From Amyelois transitella (taxonomy: Eukaryota > Arthropoda > Insecta > Lepidoptera > Pyralidae): a DNA stretch of 64,000 bases. The position numbers were made by a program, and so were the translations under genes. Below, one piece after another: positions 1-12,500 of this stretch. The stretch spans positions 682,001 through 746,000 of the forward strand of contig NC_083520.1 in NCBI RefSeq assembly GCF_032362555.1, read 5' to 3'. A model generated the notes under the pieces. It had not been told where the DNA came from. It was given only the letters and a program-made list of their open reading frames with translations, and did not search any database. The number at the start of each line of letters is the position of its first letter. Position 1 is the stretch's first letter.

Positions 1-118
1 AGAGTTATGAATGTGGATGACGCGAAGGAAATATGCAGAGATCGTGGCAAGTGGAAAGAGGTAGTCTCTGCCTACCCCTTCGGGAAAGAGGCGTGATTTT
101 ATGTATGTATGTATGTTT
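1..118 (+). pseudogene. Family F: LINE C-terminal fragment plus (TATG)n tail
   Basis: Reads RVMNVDDAKEICRDRGKWKE then VVSAYPFGKEA-stop, followed by TTTTATGTATGTATG. Confidence 0.75.
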
Positions 119-313
119 ATATGATATGATATTTTTTTAGTGCGTATAATGGGATTTAACCTTAGTAGCATTCCTTGAAGCGACTTAATTACCTCATCGG
201 CGAGAGACTTGGCACTCGCATGTCGGTTCCTAAAAACATGATCTGTTTAACATCAAATACCCTACTCTGAAGATGAGACGACTTTCGTACGCAAACTAGT
301 CAGGTCGTCGTCC

Positions 314-365
314 ATATTAACTATAGATCACTTAAAAGCATATTAACTATAGATCACTTAAAAGC
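314..365. repeat. 26-bp exact tandem duplication
   Basis: The unit starting ATATTAACTATAGATCACTT is present twice, back to back, without mismatch. Confidence 0.9.
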
Positions 366-702
366 ATATCTAGTATTATATTCATACAAAGAAAATAAAA
401 ATTTAAACAGAGACAAAATGGAATCATATACATTATATATATATACACTACCATACATACCACACTGAGTGGTTTAAGACACTCATTCCTCTCAACTCTG
501 TCATATAATGAACTTGTTTTAACTGATATTTAATTTTGAGCATTATTTAATTCTAGTTTTAACAAAGGCATTTAGTAAAAACTAGTTCTAACTAGGGAAA
601 ACGCGTTCTATCTAAAAACTAGTTTTAACTGTAACATATATATATTGAGCTTTTTTTTTTTAACTTTTTCATACCACCACGTCAAAGGCTGGTCCATACA
701 TC

Positions 703-832
703 GTTGCTAGCCCATCGCCTAAAAGAAGAATCCAAGTTAAAAAGCCTATTCCTTAGTCGCCTTTAACATGCATGGGAACGAGATGGAGTGGTTCTATTCT
801 TTCTTTTCTAGGTGCCGGGAACCACACGGCAC
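703..832 (-). repeat. Family A: 5' half only
   Basis: Family A in plus orientation begins GTGCCGTGTGGTTCCCGGCA and ends in (TATG)n. Here only the part from the head to GGCGATGGGCTAGCAAC remains. Confidence 0.75.
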
Positions 833-1527
833 ATATATATATATATATTAATTAATTTAAGATTTCTAACCACTCATACTAGGTTTCCATCTCATTAACT
901 GGCCTCTTTCGTAACGGAACCAAGATCTTTATAAACAATGAAAGAATTTCGACGTGCTCGATATAAAGACCGGAAATATTGAATAAGATTAGCCCAATTT
1001 TTTGTAGATTTTTTTTTATCAAATGTAAAGAAATAATAATGAACCTTATTTGTGTAGATATAAGTGCTATTAAATAGGCTACGTTCAAATCTTTTGATCG
1101 AATTATGAAGGTCCAAATGAAATTGATGAATGTACATATCTAGATGATATTGGTCGAGTTGAGAGAGTTAGAATATTTTTAAGAAACAAAAAAAAAATTG
1201 TTCTTATATTTTCATGTAGCCTTTAAAATTTCCGACTTTAGCACCTAACCCGTATTTGTAGCATCAAAGTGTTTTTTTTAGACATTATACTAATATTAAC
1301 CTGTTCATCATCACCTGGCATTAGTAATTCTGTCCTCTCCCACCGAGGTAAAAGCCCAGGAAACGCCTATCTACCAAACTCTATAGTTACCAATGGTGAA
1401 GCTATAGTTACGAAGAATTATGTCATCATAGTCGCACCTCTAGCTCCTCTATGACGGGGTGAGGACACAACCAGGACTAACGCAAGAATGAAGAAGATTA
1501 CATGAGTTCTTCCTGATATCACTAGCC

Positions 1528-1774
1528 CGTGTGGTTTCCGGCACCAATACAAAAAAGAATAGGACCACTAGAGGGAAAGAGATGTTTCCCATGGATGTCG
1601 TAAAAGGCGACTAAGGGATAGGCTTACAAACTAGGGATTCTTTTTTAGGCGATGGGCTAGCAACCTGTCACTATTTGAATCTCAATTCTATCATTAAGCC
1701 TAATAGCTGAATGTGGCCATTCAGTCTTTTCAAGACTGTTGGCTCTGTTTCGTGATAATATGTATGTATGTATC
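1528..1774 (+). repeat. Family A copy
   Basis: Deletion of the CTACCCCGCAAGGG segment before the tail. Confidence 0.8.
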
Positions 1775-2457
1775 ACTAGCCCAGACAATAGACCAATGTG
1801 AACACAACTGTTGCAACAAGGAGCTCATCAGAATCGTCCAAGTACATGTATCAGAAGGGTTTGGCGGAACTCGACCGTGTATAATTCCTTATTGTTTACA
1901 ATCAGTCTTCTGTATGTTAGTGATAGGCGAAGCGGAAAGCGGTTTCATAAGCTTATCGAATATTTAAACTGACAACTTACGACTATTAAGTCGACGTTTA
2001 GACCGCTTTATTTCAAACGTGATGTTGACAACGGTGTAGTGACAGCGATGTTAAGGCAAAATCTTTGCCAGGCTTAAAGAACCGTAGCTCGAGCGGTTAA
2101 GTCAGTGGTTTTATTTATGCTTCAATCTGTAGAAACTTTGTTTGTGCGATTTAGGATTTTTCGATATTGTGGCGTATTTACAGCGACAGTAAGGCTTGGT
2201 GTGCCGTGTACCGAGGAAACCGCACTAAGCTAAACTCACCGATAAACTCGCCGGAAGACGAAAAAATAAACCACCAGCACCATATTTATCAATCAGTTGA
2301 CAAGGAATATAAAAGATTTAAAATTATATTCAATTTGCAATCAAGAGTGCAGAGTCCAGTGATCCTTGTACTCTATGGTGACGTAGCAAGTGACGCCATG
2401 ACACTTTGAAGCACAGGTGTGAATTTTAAATTTATGTAATAAAAAGTTCCCACATAA

Positions 2458-2570
2458 AGGTTCTCTGCTTAACCCAATGGTAGACTGTTAGATAATGCTG
2501 TTAGCATTAAGTCCGCCTATTGTACTTTACAAATTGCAATTGTTACAATAAAGAATAAATAAATAATTAA
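2458..2570 (+). repeat. LINE 3' tail fragment
   Basis: GCATTAAGTCCGCC and a degraded AATAAATAAATAA end. Confidence 0.65.
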
Positions 2571-3049
2571 ATAAATTTTTAAATACTCAACCTTAATTTT
2601 GAGCAGAAATATATCATGCCTATTAAGTACATGCATTCTTATCAATATTAAATTCATATTCTATGAATGTCAATACTACTAATTTCAAAGTCAAATCGCT
2701 ACCTCTTATGTAACAAGACCTATATATAAACGAATAAGATCGATTTGTATCTTTGTCTGTTCCATTGACAAGCTTCAGTGACGGACAACGATGCGTCCCA
2801 GACGCACTATATAGTGCAGTGTTAGGTATAGACAAATTTATAAAGTGCATTAATAAGGGACAAAAGAGTTAATGGTGAGACTGTTTAATTTAAAAAATAA
2901 ACCGGTACAAGTTCTAACCTACATCAAAAATTGCACATTCTACTAACCTTGATGATTTTATGCGTTTGTGGATTAAATTCGAATTCAAAATTTATTCATT
3001 ATTATGGGACACTTTAATACTTATCACCTAATAACTGTCATCTTTTAGT

Positions 3050-3230
3050 TTCACGACATTGATTGACGAAAAAAAAATTACTTTAAACGGTAACAAACTG
3101 CACTGCAGCATTTTCTTCAACAACGTCAACTTCACAACTATCCAAACTTAAGAATAGAAATGTGGATGAGAGAATACATTGTTGTGATTAATGACTCATA
3201 TGAAATTAAAATAATAATTTTGATTTAGGT
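3050..3230 (-). repeat. Family G copy
   Basis: Contains GGTAACAAACTGCACTGCAG and AGAAATGTGGATGAGAGAAT. Confidence 0.55.
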
Positions 3231-3250
3231 TCAAAAACTACAATTCTTTA

Positions 3251-3495
3251 TACATACATACATACATAGCGGGGTAGACAGAGCCACCAGTCTTGAAAAG
3301 ACTGATAGGCCACGCTCAGCTGTTTGGCTTAGTGATAGAATTGAGATTCAAATAGTGACAGTTTGCTAGCCCATCGCCTAAAAGAGGAATCCCAAGTTTA
3401 TAAGCCTATTCCTTAGTCGCCTTTTACGACACCCGTGGGAAAGAGATGGAGTGGTCCTATTCTTTTTTGTAATGGTGCCGGGAACCACACGGCAC
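3251..3495 (-). repeat. Family A copy
   Basis: Near full length. Confidence 0.85.
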
Positions 3496-4071
3496 TTTTT
3501 TATCTTCGTAAAAATCTAATTAGCCGCTCTAGAATGGGTCCACGGGTTCCTTCACCTAACAAAGATTATACTTTCTTCACGTTAACGTCTAATTATGTGT
3601 GTGCTCTAAAAATATTATTCGATTCGACACAAGAAACTAAACGCATAAAAATCAATCGTGCGTCGCCTTTTAAACGATTCACGACAAAAACGTGTATTCT
3701 GTAATCGATTACTATTCATTATGTGGTCTACATTTTGATATTATTGCCAAGCGTGAGTTTGGCGGATTCAATTATATTTTGTGCCATTTCAGTTAGGCCT
3801 TTGCTTAAAAAATTGTTTAAAATTTGATAACAGACGTCAGCTTAAAATTAAAACTAAAGTTATATTTCTATATCCTGAGATTTAGAGAAGAGTTTTTTAA
3901 GAATTTCCTTTTTACCAAATTTGTAGTTAAACTTAGGGTTATAATTCTTGTGAAGAAGTATTTCTGCATAAGTTCACTAATGTTAACAGTAAATTTAAAG
4001 GGAGAAGGAAGATAAGATTTACGACTTTAATGAAAAGAACACATTCCTAACTCATTTTTAACACTACATAA

Positions 4072-4327
4072 ATACATACGTCTATATCCGTTGCGGGGTA
4101 GACAGGGCCAACAGTCCTGAAGAGACTGACAGGCCACGTTCAGCTGTTTGTCTTTATGATAGAATTGAGATTCAAATAGCGACAGGTTGCTAGCCCATCA
4201 CCTAAAATAAGAATCCCATGTTTAAAAGCCTATCCCTTAGTCGTCCCTATCCCTCTTACGACATCCACGGGAAATGAGATGGAGTGGTCCTATTCTTTTA
4301 ATATTGGTGCCGGGAACCACACAGCAC
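4072..4327 (-). repeat. Family A copy
   Basis: Near full length, with an 11-bp internal insertion (GTCCCTATCCC). Confidence 0.85.
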
Positions 4328-5560
4328 TAATTAATAAACTTAACACCAGTTTATAAAAAGAGTTAATATTTCCTTTCCACAATTGAATTGTTCGTTCGTA
4401 AACACAATTAAAACATATTATTTGTTTTACTTCAATGCTATAAAAAGTACCGTCTCAATAACAGTATTTCAAAACTTTTACGACGGCAATTTGGAAATAA
4501 TAATAGTAATGTTGCGGTTCTGAACGCATTATTTGAGGCCAGGTGCGGTTGCAAGACCTTCTTTGGACTGTGCGGTTACCATAGATGAAGATAGCGTTAG
4601 ATTAATATTAGCTTTATCTTCTTCCTCTTTACTTTTAGTCCCGGTTGCATCCTCACCTCGAGAGGAGCCTGGAGTATGCCTTTGACCATGGATCCTGGAT
4701 TGGGTGAGTCAGGTTTTTACACGAAGCGACTCGTTCGTCAATTTTTTTAGCAAATTAAAAAACAAATATGCAAATAAGTCACAATTAGTGGCTAATTTTA
4801 TTTTGTTTTAATGTTAATAAATTGACATACAAACATAACTTGTGTGTTTGTTAATTGCAAATAAATTTAAAAAGTTACAAGAAATAGTACATGGTTATAA
4901 AATAAATGAATCACTTGCAATGGCGGACTTGTTGATTGGAAATAAGCAACCTCTTTATGTTTGCAACTGGCCACAAATAAAAAAAGAGTTTTTTTGACAG
5001 AACATAAATAAAAAAGTGACGATCAAGAGACAAGTTGAAGAGCAAATTGTTAACATATAAGTCCCGTTTGTATTTAATGTATAATGTAATTATTTTAACG
5101 AAAATATACAGTTTTAAATTAGTTCAGGAAGAGTGAAGTTTTATTTTCATTTGTTTTAAAGTAATTTTTTTCCCGTAACAAAATATTTTAAAGTGCATGA
5201 ACATTAGTCTTATTAAAAAATCTTAAAGATTTTTTTTAACAAATTAATTATTTTTTAAAGTTTCATTTGCAGTGTACCGATCTATCAGATATGCGGTCTA
5301 TGGCCCTAACCCTTCGTATTATCTCAGCGTTTCTCAACTTTTAACTCAAACTTTACTACTCCATGATAAGATGGTTATTTTAGATCCACCATTAAAATTA
5401 TGGCCTGGTAATGGTAGCCAATGAAAGTGGGCTTCAGGTGGTTTTATAGCCGTATAAAACTCTGTATAGATAATAACAGCCTGTGTGTTTTATCCATCCA
5501 ATGTAGAGACATATCCGTTTAATGAATTGAAATCGTTCCAACCCACTAAAGAGATATACT

Positions 5561-5819
5561 TAACATACATACATACATTAATATGGTCACGTCTATATCC
5601 CTTGCGGGGTAGACAGAGCCAACAGTCCTGAACTGAAAGCCCACGTTCAGCTTAACGGCTAAATGATAGAATTGAGATTCAAATAGTAACAGGTTGCAAG
5701 CCCATCGCCTATAAAAATAAACTCAAGTATAGTCCCTTAGTCGCCGTATACGATATCCATGGGAAAGAGATGGAGTGGTCCTATTCTTTTCTGTATTGGT
5801 GCTGGGAACCGCACGGCAT
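5561..5819 (-). repeat. Family A copy
   Basis: Near full length, adjacent to a family E repeat. Confidence 0.85.
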
Positions 5820-5841
5820 TTTTTATCTAACAAACAAAACC

Positions 5842-6023
5842 ATGGCAACCGTTGCTACGGCGTTATTTTAGTCTGTTTGTCTGTATGCTTAAATCTTTAA
5901 AATTACGCAACGGATTTTGATGCGGTTTTTTGTAACAGGTAGAGTTATTCAAGAGGAAGGTTTTTATGTATAATAACACTCAAAATTTTGCAACCGTGCG
6001 AAGCCGGGGCGGGTCGCTAGTCT
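5842..6023 (-). repeat. Family E copy
   Basis: Ends GCCGGGGCGGGTCGCTAGTC. The core is ATTACGCAACGGATTTTGAT. Confidence 0.75.
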
Positions 6024-6231
6024 ACACTAATATTATAAAGAGGAAAACTTTGTTTGTTTGGTTGTAATGAATAGGCTCAAAAACTAATGGACCGATTTTA
6101 AAAATTCTTTCACCATTCGAAAGCTACGTTATCCACGAGTAACATAGACTATATTTTATTTTGGAAAAAATAGGGTTCCGTAATAATATATAAAAATAAT
6201 TGGCAAAACAGCGTTTGCCGGGTCAGCTAGT

Positions 6232-6430
6232 CCTACTACTATTATAAAGGCGAAAGTTTGTATGGATGTTTGTTACTCTTTCACGCAAAAACTACTGAAC
6301 CGATTACCATGAAATTTGGTATGTAGGTAGCTGAAGACCCAGAATAACACATAGGCTACTTTTTATCCCAGAGTTCCCGCGGGATTGATAGGGTTTCCAT
6401 GCGGACGAAGTCGCGGGCGGCCTCTAGTAG
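6232..6430 (-). repeat. Family D copy next to an acceptor
   Basis: Runs from ACTACTATTATAAAGGCGAA to GGCGGCCTCTAGTAG, 30 bp before the first Diego exon. Confidence 0.8.
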
Positions 6431-6460
6431 GAAATAAAATATTTTTTTCTGTTGTCACAG

Positions 6461-6579
6461 TGATGGTGTGATACCGCATGGGTCTGCCCGCGGCGCTGCT
6501 AGACGCGGCGGCGCGCGGCGACGCCCCACGTTTGGCGAGCGTGCTGCGAGCGCTCGAGCGAGCGGACGTGTGCGACGAG
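6461..6579 (+). CDS. dgo: First coding exon of the Diego-like gene with part of its leader
   Basis: GC-rich island in AT-rich DNA. After the acceptor GTTGTCACAG come 17 nt of leader, then ATG and 34 codons reading MGLPAALLDAAARGDAPRLA and ending at GACGAG before GTGAGA. The peptide fits a first ankyrin-like helix pair, comparable with residues just before the first full repeat of ANKRD6. A family D repeat ends only 30 bp upstream of the exon. Confidence is lower than for exons 2-4 because the next exon is 19.5 kb away. Confidence 0.72.
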
Positions 6580-9500
6580 GTGAGACTATATCTCCTGCAC
6601 TCTTCTTATTAACCCTCAACTGAAAGATGATAAGATTTCATAGAGATTTTATATAGAAATTTCGATTTTTTCCGCGTTAACTTATTTGCACGCAAACTCA
6701 TGATTTGAGTGAGTCAAATGACGATATCTTTTTTTTTAGTGTACCGATTTTGATGAAACAAACTTTAAATGTTTTTCTGAGTTAAAGCGAAGCAATTGGT
6801 GAAAGTTTTAAGTAAATCGGTTCAGTAATTTCGGAGATAAGCTTGATCATACATACAGACAGACAAAAAATACGAAAAAAAAATTTTTGCTTTCTATTAT
6901 TCGTTCTAAGTGTCCCTCTATCCATTTCAGTCATAAATACTGAATTTATAGACAAAATATTTTTACTGTTTTATTATATGTATAGATTATGTGAATAATT
7001 GTAACATTTACTGTGTTCTGTGGTTTTTTACATATGCGCACAATTTAGCAAAAACAAAAAAAAATTGCTCGCGAGGTCTTAGTTGGCGACAAATCACTAA
7101 TTTTAGCAGTTAACTGGACTGTCTAATTAACAATTCTACACTTTAAATATCCATTCACTTGTCACTTTCACGCTTATGAAAACGAATGTATTTTTTATCA
7201 TTTCACGAGTAAGCAATTTGATTTTCTAATTAATTAGTTTAATACGAAAGATATATCATTTACTGCCGTCATAGGTCAGTATCTTACAAGCTATTAACTT
7301 TCTTTTAACATATTACGATGTTATTTTCTTGCCCGCCCACTGTTCGGCTGAATTTTAACCTCTAACTACCAATTTATGGTAATTTTAACCATAACATGAA
7401 GTAGTTATATGTACATTCAGTTTACGGATAACAAATATATTCGAACGTGTGTGGCCAAGTGTCGTATTATAAGCAGGACCGATTTTTTTTTCGTATGTCG
7501 TATTAGGCGACTAAGGAATTAAGCAATTTCACCTAGTGAAATAATAATCAGAACTGGGTAAGGTTCCCATATTCGCCAAGAACAGATATGAATCTGTACT
7601 ACAAAATAGTTCATTACAAGAAGGTAGAATTACATAAAACTTTACATACATCCATATATATAATCACATCTATAATCCTTGCGGGGTAGGCAGTGCCAAC
7701 AGTCTTGAAAAGACTGATAGTCCACGTTCAGCTGTTTGGCTTAATGATAGAGTTGAGATTCAAATCAAATAGTGAAAATAAAAGACGAATCTCAAGTTTA
7801 TAAGTCCCTTAGTCGCCTTCTACGACATCCATGGAAAAGAAATGGAGTGGTCTTATTCTTTTTTTATTGCACAAAAATAATAACTAATTATTTATGCTAA
7901 TGTAATGTACAAAATGCGGCCTTTATATGTACTTATATAGGTAAGAAACTGCTGCCAGTTTAACAAAGATTCCTATCTTCAAACCCATAAGAGAGAAATT
8001 ACAATATCATAATAATGAAACCGTCTGATAAACTTTAATTTAAAAAAGTAGAAGTATATTATAAAAAAAATTCCTTTACATGTCTTGTGAATAACTAGTT
8101 TACGGCTTTTTTAAACATCGTTAATAACGGCTAAGTAAACAAACTGTAATTAATGTAAGTACAGTGTACGTCACATCAGCTCATCGTTTACAATAAGTAA
8201 GACCACACATTAAAAGCGGTTCTATTATCACGAGACGCTTATGAACAGGTTTTAATTTATAACAAATATTAATTACTGGATTGGTAAATAAGAATGATTT
8301 TACCTATAAACGATTTTAAAAGACTAAATTTTCCCAAAACCCTTTTAAATTTGCTGAGCGAAATGCGTCCTAATGGACTACGTTATGCGTTGATATATTG
8401 TCACACATGAATATAAACACGTGTATATTGCCTTGCGGGGTAGACAGAGCCAACAGTATTGAAAAGATTGATAAGCCACGTTCAGCCGTTTGATTAATGA
8501 TAGAATTGGGATTCATATAGTGACAGGTTGCTAGTCCGTCGCCTAAAGGAAGAATTCCAAGTTAATAAGCCTATAAGTGAGTATCATTAAGTATTTTTAA
8601 CTTAGTTAATTATATTCTAACCAAATATTGTGAAAATCACTGCATTAGTGAAAATGAAAATATTTAATTACCTACTTTAACAAAGTCGTACAGTATAAAG
8701 AAGTATTTGTGACCAGTACAGTTCTTTTCTTCGTCACGAATACTTGTTTTCATTTTTCTCCAATTGTGTCAAGTTTCAACCTATTTTTAGTGGTCTAGCA
8801 AACTGTCCGAGTCTAAAGTCATTCTATAGTCATGCTGCATGACCGTTGACTAAGAAGCCTTCGAGTATTTTGTTGTTAAGCTTGTTTAGTTTTTAGCTTG
8901 TTAAAGTTTTACTTCTTAGCTTAACGGTAGCCACTTCTTTCCATTTGGGTAAATAAATATATCAACAAATAAATTAAATAAACATAAATGTGGACGAAAA
9001 AATATGTAATATTGAAAACAACATTATAATATAAAAAAAAACAAATTTTTTTTAAACAACATTTTAATAATATTTTATCGTCCACATTAATTCGTCCACA
9101 TTGAGATAGGTACCGACCACTCAGTAAGTGACAGAACAACTGCCAACTAATTTGTGGCATTGACAGTGACAATTCGTTTTGTTTTTAGTTTGCTTTCAAA
9201 CGGTGCGTTCCGTCTAATGCAATTTTCTCGGTACGTTCCTGGTTATGTCTAAATTTAATTTCTTATTATTATTATTTTTTTTCTGTATACTGTTTACTAA
9301 GACACTTAACTTTCGTTCAAAGTTGTTTTCAGTGACAATTTACTTTGTTATTTTTATAATATTGTTAAGTTAGTGAATTGAGTTGGTTGTCTGGAATGCT
9401 ATGTAAACATTAATTGACTACTTACGTTGTAAGCCGGCAGGCCATTGCAGATTTGGTGGTAGTGCACTTATTTAAGACTTGTATTCTGTTTTAAAATATT

Positions 9501-12500
9501 AAGTAGGTATATCTTATTATATTTTAAGTAGTATATAACTAATATCATTTATTTATGGATGACTCTTTTGAGTCGGCTGGGGAAGATTCTTTTCATGATG
9601 CCGTCTCACTTGGTGATTTAGTGCGTAAAGACTTGATGCCCGTTAAAAAATATTTTAATGTTTGCCACATCAATGCTCAAAGCGTAGCAGCCCACTACAC
9701 TGACCTCCTAGAACTTGGAATGGTTGAACATCTCCAAGCAATTCTGGTTTCAGAGTCTTGGCTGAAGCCTTGCCTTGATTCATTTTTGGTTGCATTACCT
9801 GGCTATATACTGATAAGAAATGACCGCACTGATAAAGTTGGTGGAGGTGTAGCCATATATTTACGCAGCAATCTTTCGTATAAAATTTTGTTCCAATCTC
9901 CCTCTTCTTACTCGGCATCAGCCGAATACATTTTTATAGAAGTTGAAGTGAGCCACCAGAAAATTGTATTGGGGGTTATGTATTGTCCACCAGGAATAAA
10001 CTATTTTTCTTCTCTTGAGACAGTACTTGATCCTGTTGCTTCTGTATACTCTCATTCCCTTGTATTCGGTGATATCAATACTAACCTCTTACTCGACACC
10101 TCTTCTTCTTGTAAACTTCGTGATATTGTTGACTCCTTCAATCTTTCGGTTCTTCCTTTTAATGCCACTCACGTCAATAAGGACTCCCCTGACACCTGGC
10201 TTGACCACATATTTACCTCATCACTCGATAATATCATGCTTCATGGTCAGCATCCTGCTCCAGCATTTTCTCGACATGACCTTATCTACGCTTCTTACAG
10301 GATTCACACCACTAAGATTAAGGCAAAGTCAGTTTTAATGCGCAACTTTGCTGGGCTGGATATTGAAGCGCTGCGTACTGATGCTGCTGGCACTGACTGG
10401 GATGCCATATTAGCTGCTGATACCGTGGAATCCAAGGTTGGCCTTCTTAATAGCTCAATTGTTTCTCTTTTTGATCGTCATGCTCCATTCCGTCGTGTAA
10501 AAATTAAACGACCTCCTTGTCCGTGGATGACCAGGGGAGTGCGCATGGCCATGGCAAAACGTAATCGAGCGTTCTTAAAATTTAAACGTGATCGTTCTGA
10601 TGACAATTGGGATATATTTAAGAGGGCACGAAATCTTTGTAATCGTATGGTGAGGTCCGCGAAACGTCGGTATTTCCATGAAAGCATATCGAATTCTTCT
10701 CCTGCTGATGTGTGGAAGTTCCTCAAAAGCCAAGGTGTAGGTAAGGGTAATTCCAAGGTATTCAATTCCTCCTTTTCTCTAGATGAGATAAATGATCATT
10801 TTACTTCCACTACTTCTCTGGATCCTTCATCTAGGTTGCAAACTATTTCATATTTAAACTCCTTACCTTGTTTGCTACCTGACACGTTTTCCTTTTCTAC
10901 AGTGACCATTGAAGACGTTAAAAAAATTGTCCTTTCCATAAAAACAAAAGCCATGGGGATCGATGGAATTAATCTCCGTATGATTCTTCTTCTTTTGGAC
11001 TTCATTCTTCCGGCTCTCACTCACATCATTAACTATTCCCTTAGTTCAGGTGTATTCCCTTCCTTATGGCGGAAGGCATTTGTGATTCCTCTACCTAAAA
11101 CTAACAATCCTGGCAGCTTAAATCATTATCGTCCTATATCTATTCTTCCATTTTTCTCTAAAATTCTTGAAGCAGCAGTGTATTCCCAACTATCCTCTCT
11201 TGTTCTTTCTAATGGACTGCTCAGTGAATTTCAATCGGGATTCCGCCCGGGACACAGCACGGGTACTGCGTTGTTGAAGGTGACTGAGGACATCAGAAAT
11301 GGCATGGAGCACGGCAAGGTGACCATCCTTGTACTTATTGATTTCTCCAATGCTTTTAATACGGTAGATTACGATGTTCTCCTTGCTTTACTTGCTCGCC
11401 TTAATCTCTCTCCAGTGGTCCTCGATTGGTTCGCCTCTTATCTTCGTGGCCGACAGCAAGCAGTCCGTGTTGAGCAAAATATCTCAAGTTGGCGTGACCT
11501 TGTTTCTGGCGTTCCCCAAGGTGGCATATTGTCCCCTCTCCTGTTCTCTATCTTCATCAACTCTCTTACTTTACTCCTTTCTTCCTCTTTTCATCTTTAT
11601 GCAGACGACCTGCAACTCTACCACTCATGCGATTGTGAGGGTATTGACTCCTCGGTTGCGCTCATTAACAGGGATCTTAGCATTATTGCAGACTGGTCGA
11701 CTAAGTACGGAGTAGTTGTAAACCCGGGTAAATGCCAGGCTATAATTATAGGAAGCTCCCGGCAAATTTGTAATATTAATTTCGAGGCTATCAATCCCGT
11801 TAAATTTAATGATGTTACGATCCCTTACTGCCCCAGCGTAAAAGACCTTGGACTGCAGATCGATTCAACTTTTAGCTGGGTTCCTCACGTCACTGAGGTC
11901 TGCCGTAAAGTAACTGGTATGCTTCGTTCTCTTTATAGACTAAAGAACTTCCTTCCTCTGAGAACCAAAATCTCCCTCGTCCAATCTTTAGTCATTCCTA
12001 CTATTGATTATGCCGACGTGTGTTACTGCGATCTTACTCAAGTCCTTCTCATTAAACTCGACAGATTAGCCAACAACTGTATTCGCTTTATTTTTAATAT
12101 CCGTAAATACGATCATATTTCTTCTTTTCGTTCGCAGTTATCATGGCTTCCTATTCCTGAACGTCGTAAAGCCAGAATTCTTTGTTTTTTGTACTCTCTA
12201 CTCAATGATGCTCACTCTCCTCTTTACTTAAAATCTAAATTCCCGCTTCTGAGTTCCACCCATTCCCGTTCTCTTCGCTCTTCAGACAACCTGACTCTGC
12301 GTACTCCTCTGTTCCGGTCTACTTTTTTGGAGAAATCTTTCCAGGTTCAGGCTGTAAGGCTCTGGAATGCTCTTCCTGAAATGATTAGGAGAGCTCCTAG
12401 TCGCTCTGCGTTCAAACATGCTGTGAAGGGGTTCTTTCTTCGGCAGATTAATGATGGGTCATCCTAATTATATATCCTAATTATATATTTTATGTATGTA

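Larger units (their letters stand above)
1..6460. other. Repeat-rich DNA without a supported gene
   Basis: This holds family F and A fragments, family G at about 3050-3230, a LINE tail near 2460-2570, and family E and D copies next to the first Diego exon. I see no spliced coding signal. An untranslated first exon of the Diego-like gene could be hidden here. Confidence 0.7.

Noticed and set aside
1713..1967. Short open frame at 1.7-2.0 kb (and similar ones at 35525, 43758, 48077, 54253)
   Set aside because: They start inside family A or F repeats and translate repeat sequence.
2000..2420. Possible gene with frame 2167-2409
   Set aside because: No conserved motif, no clear splice sites, and composition like the flanking DNA. 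It might be a noncoding leader exon but cannot be supported.
9670..9918. Minus-strand and alternative-frame open stretches inside 9.6-11.7 kb
   Set aside because: They overlap the LINE reading frame and match nothing.
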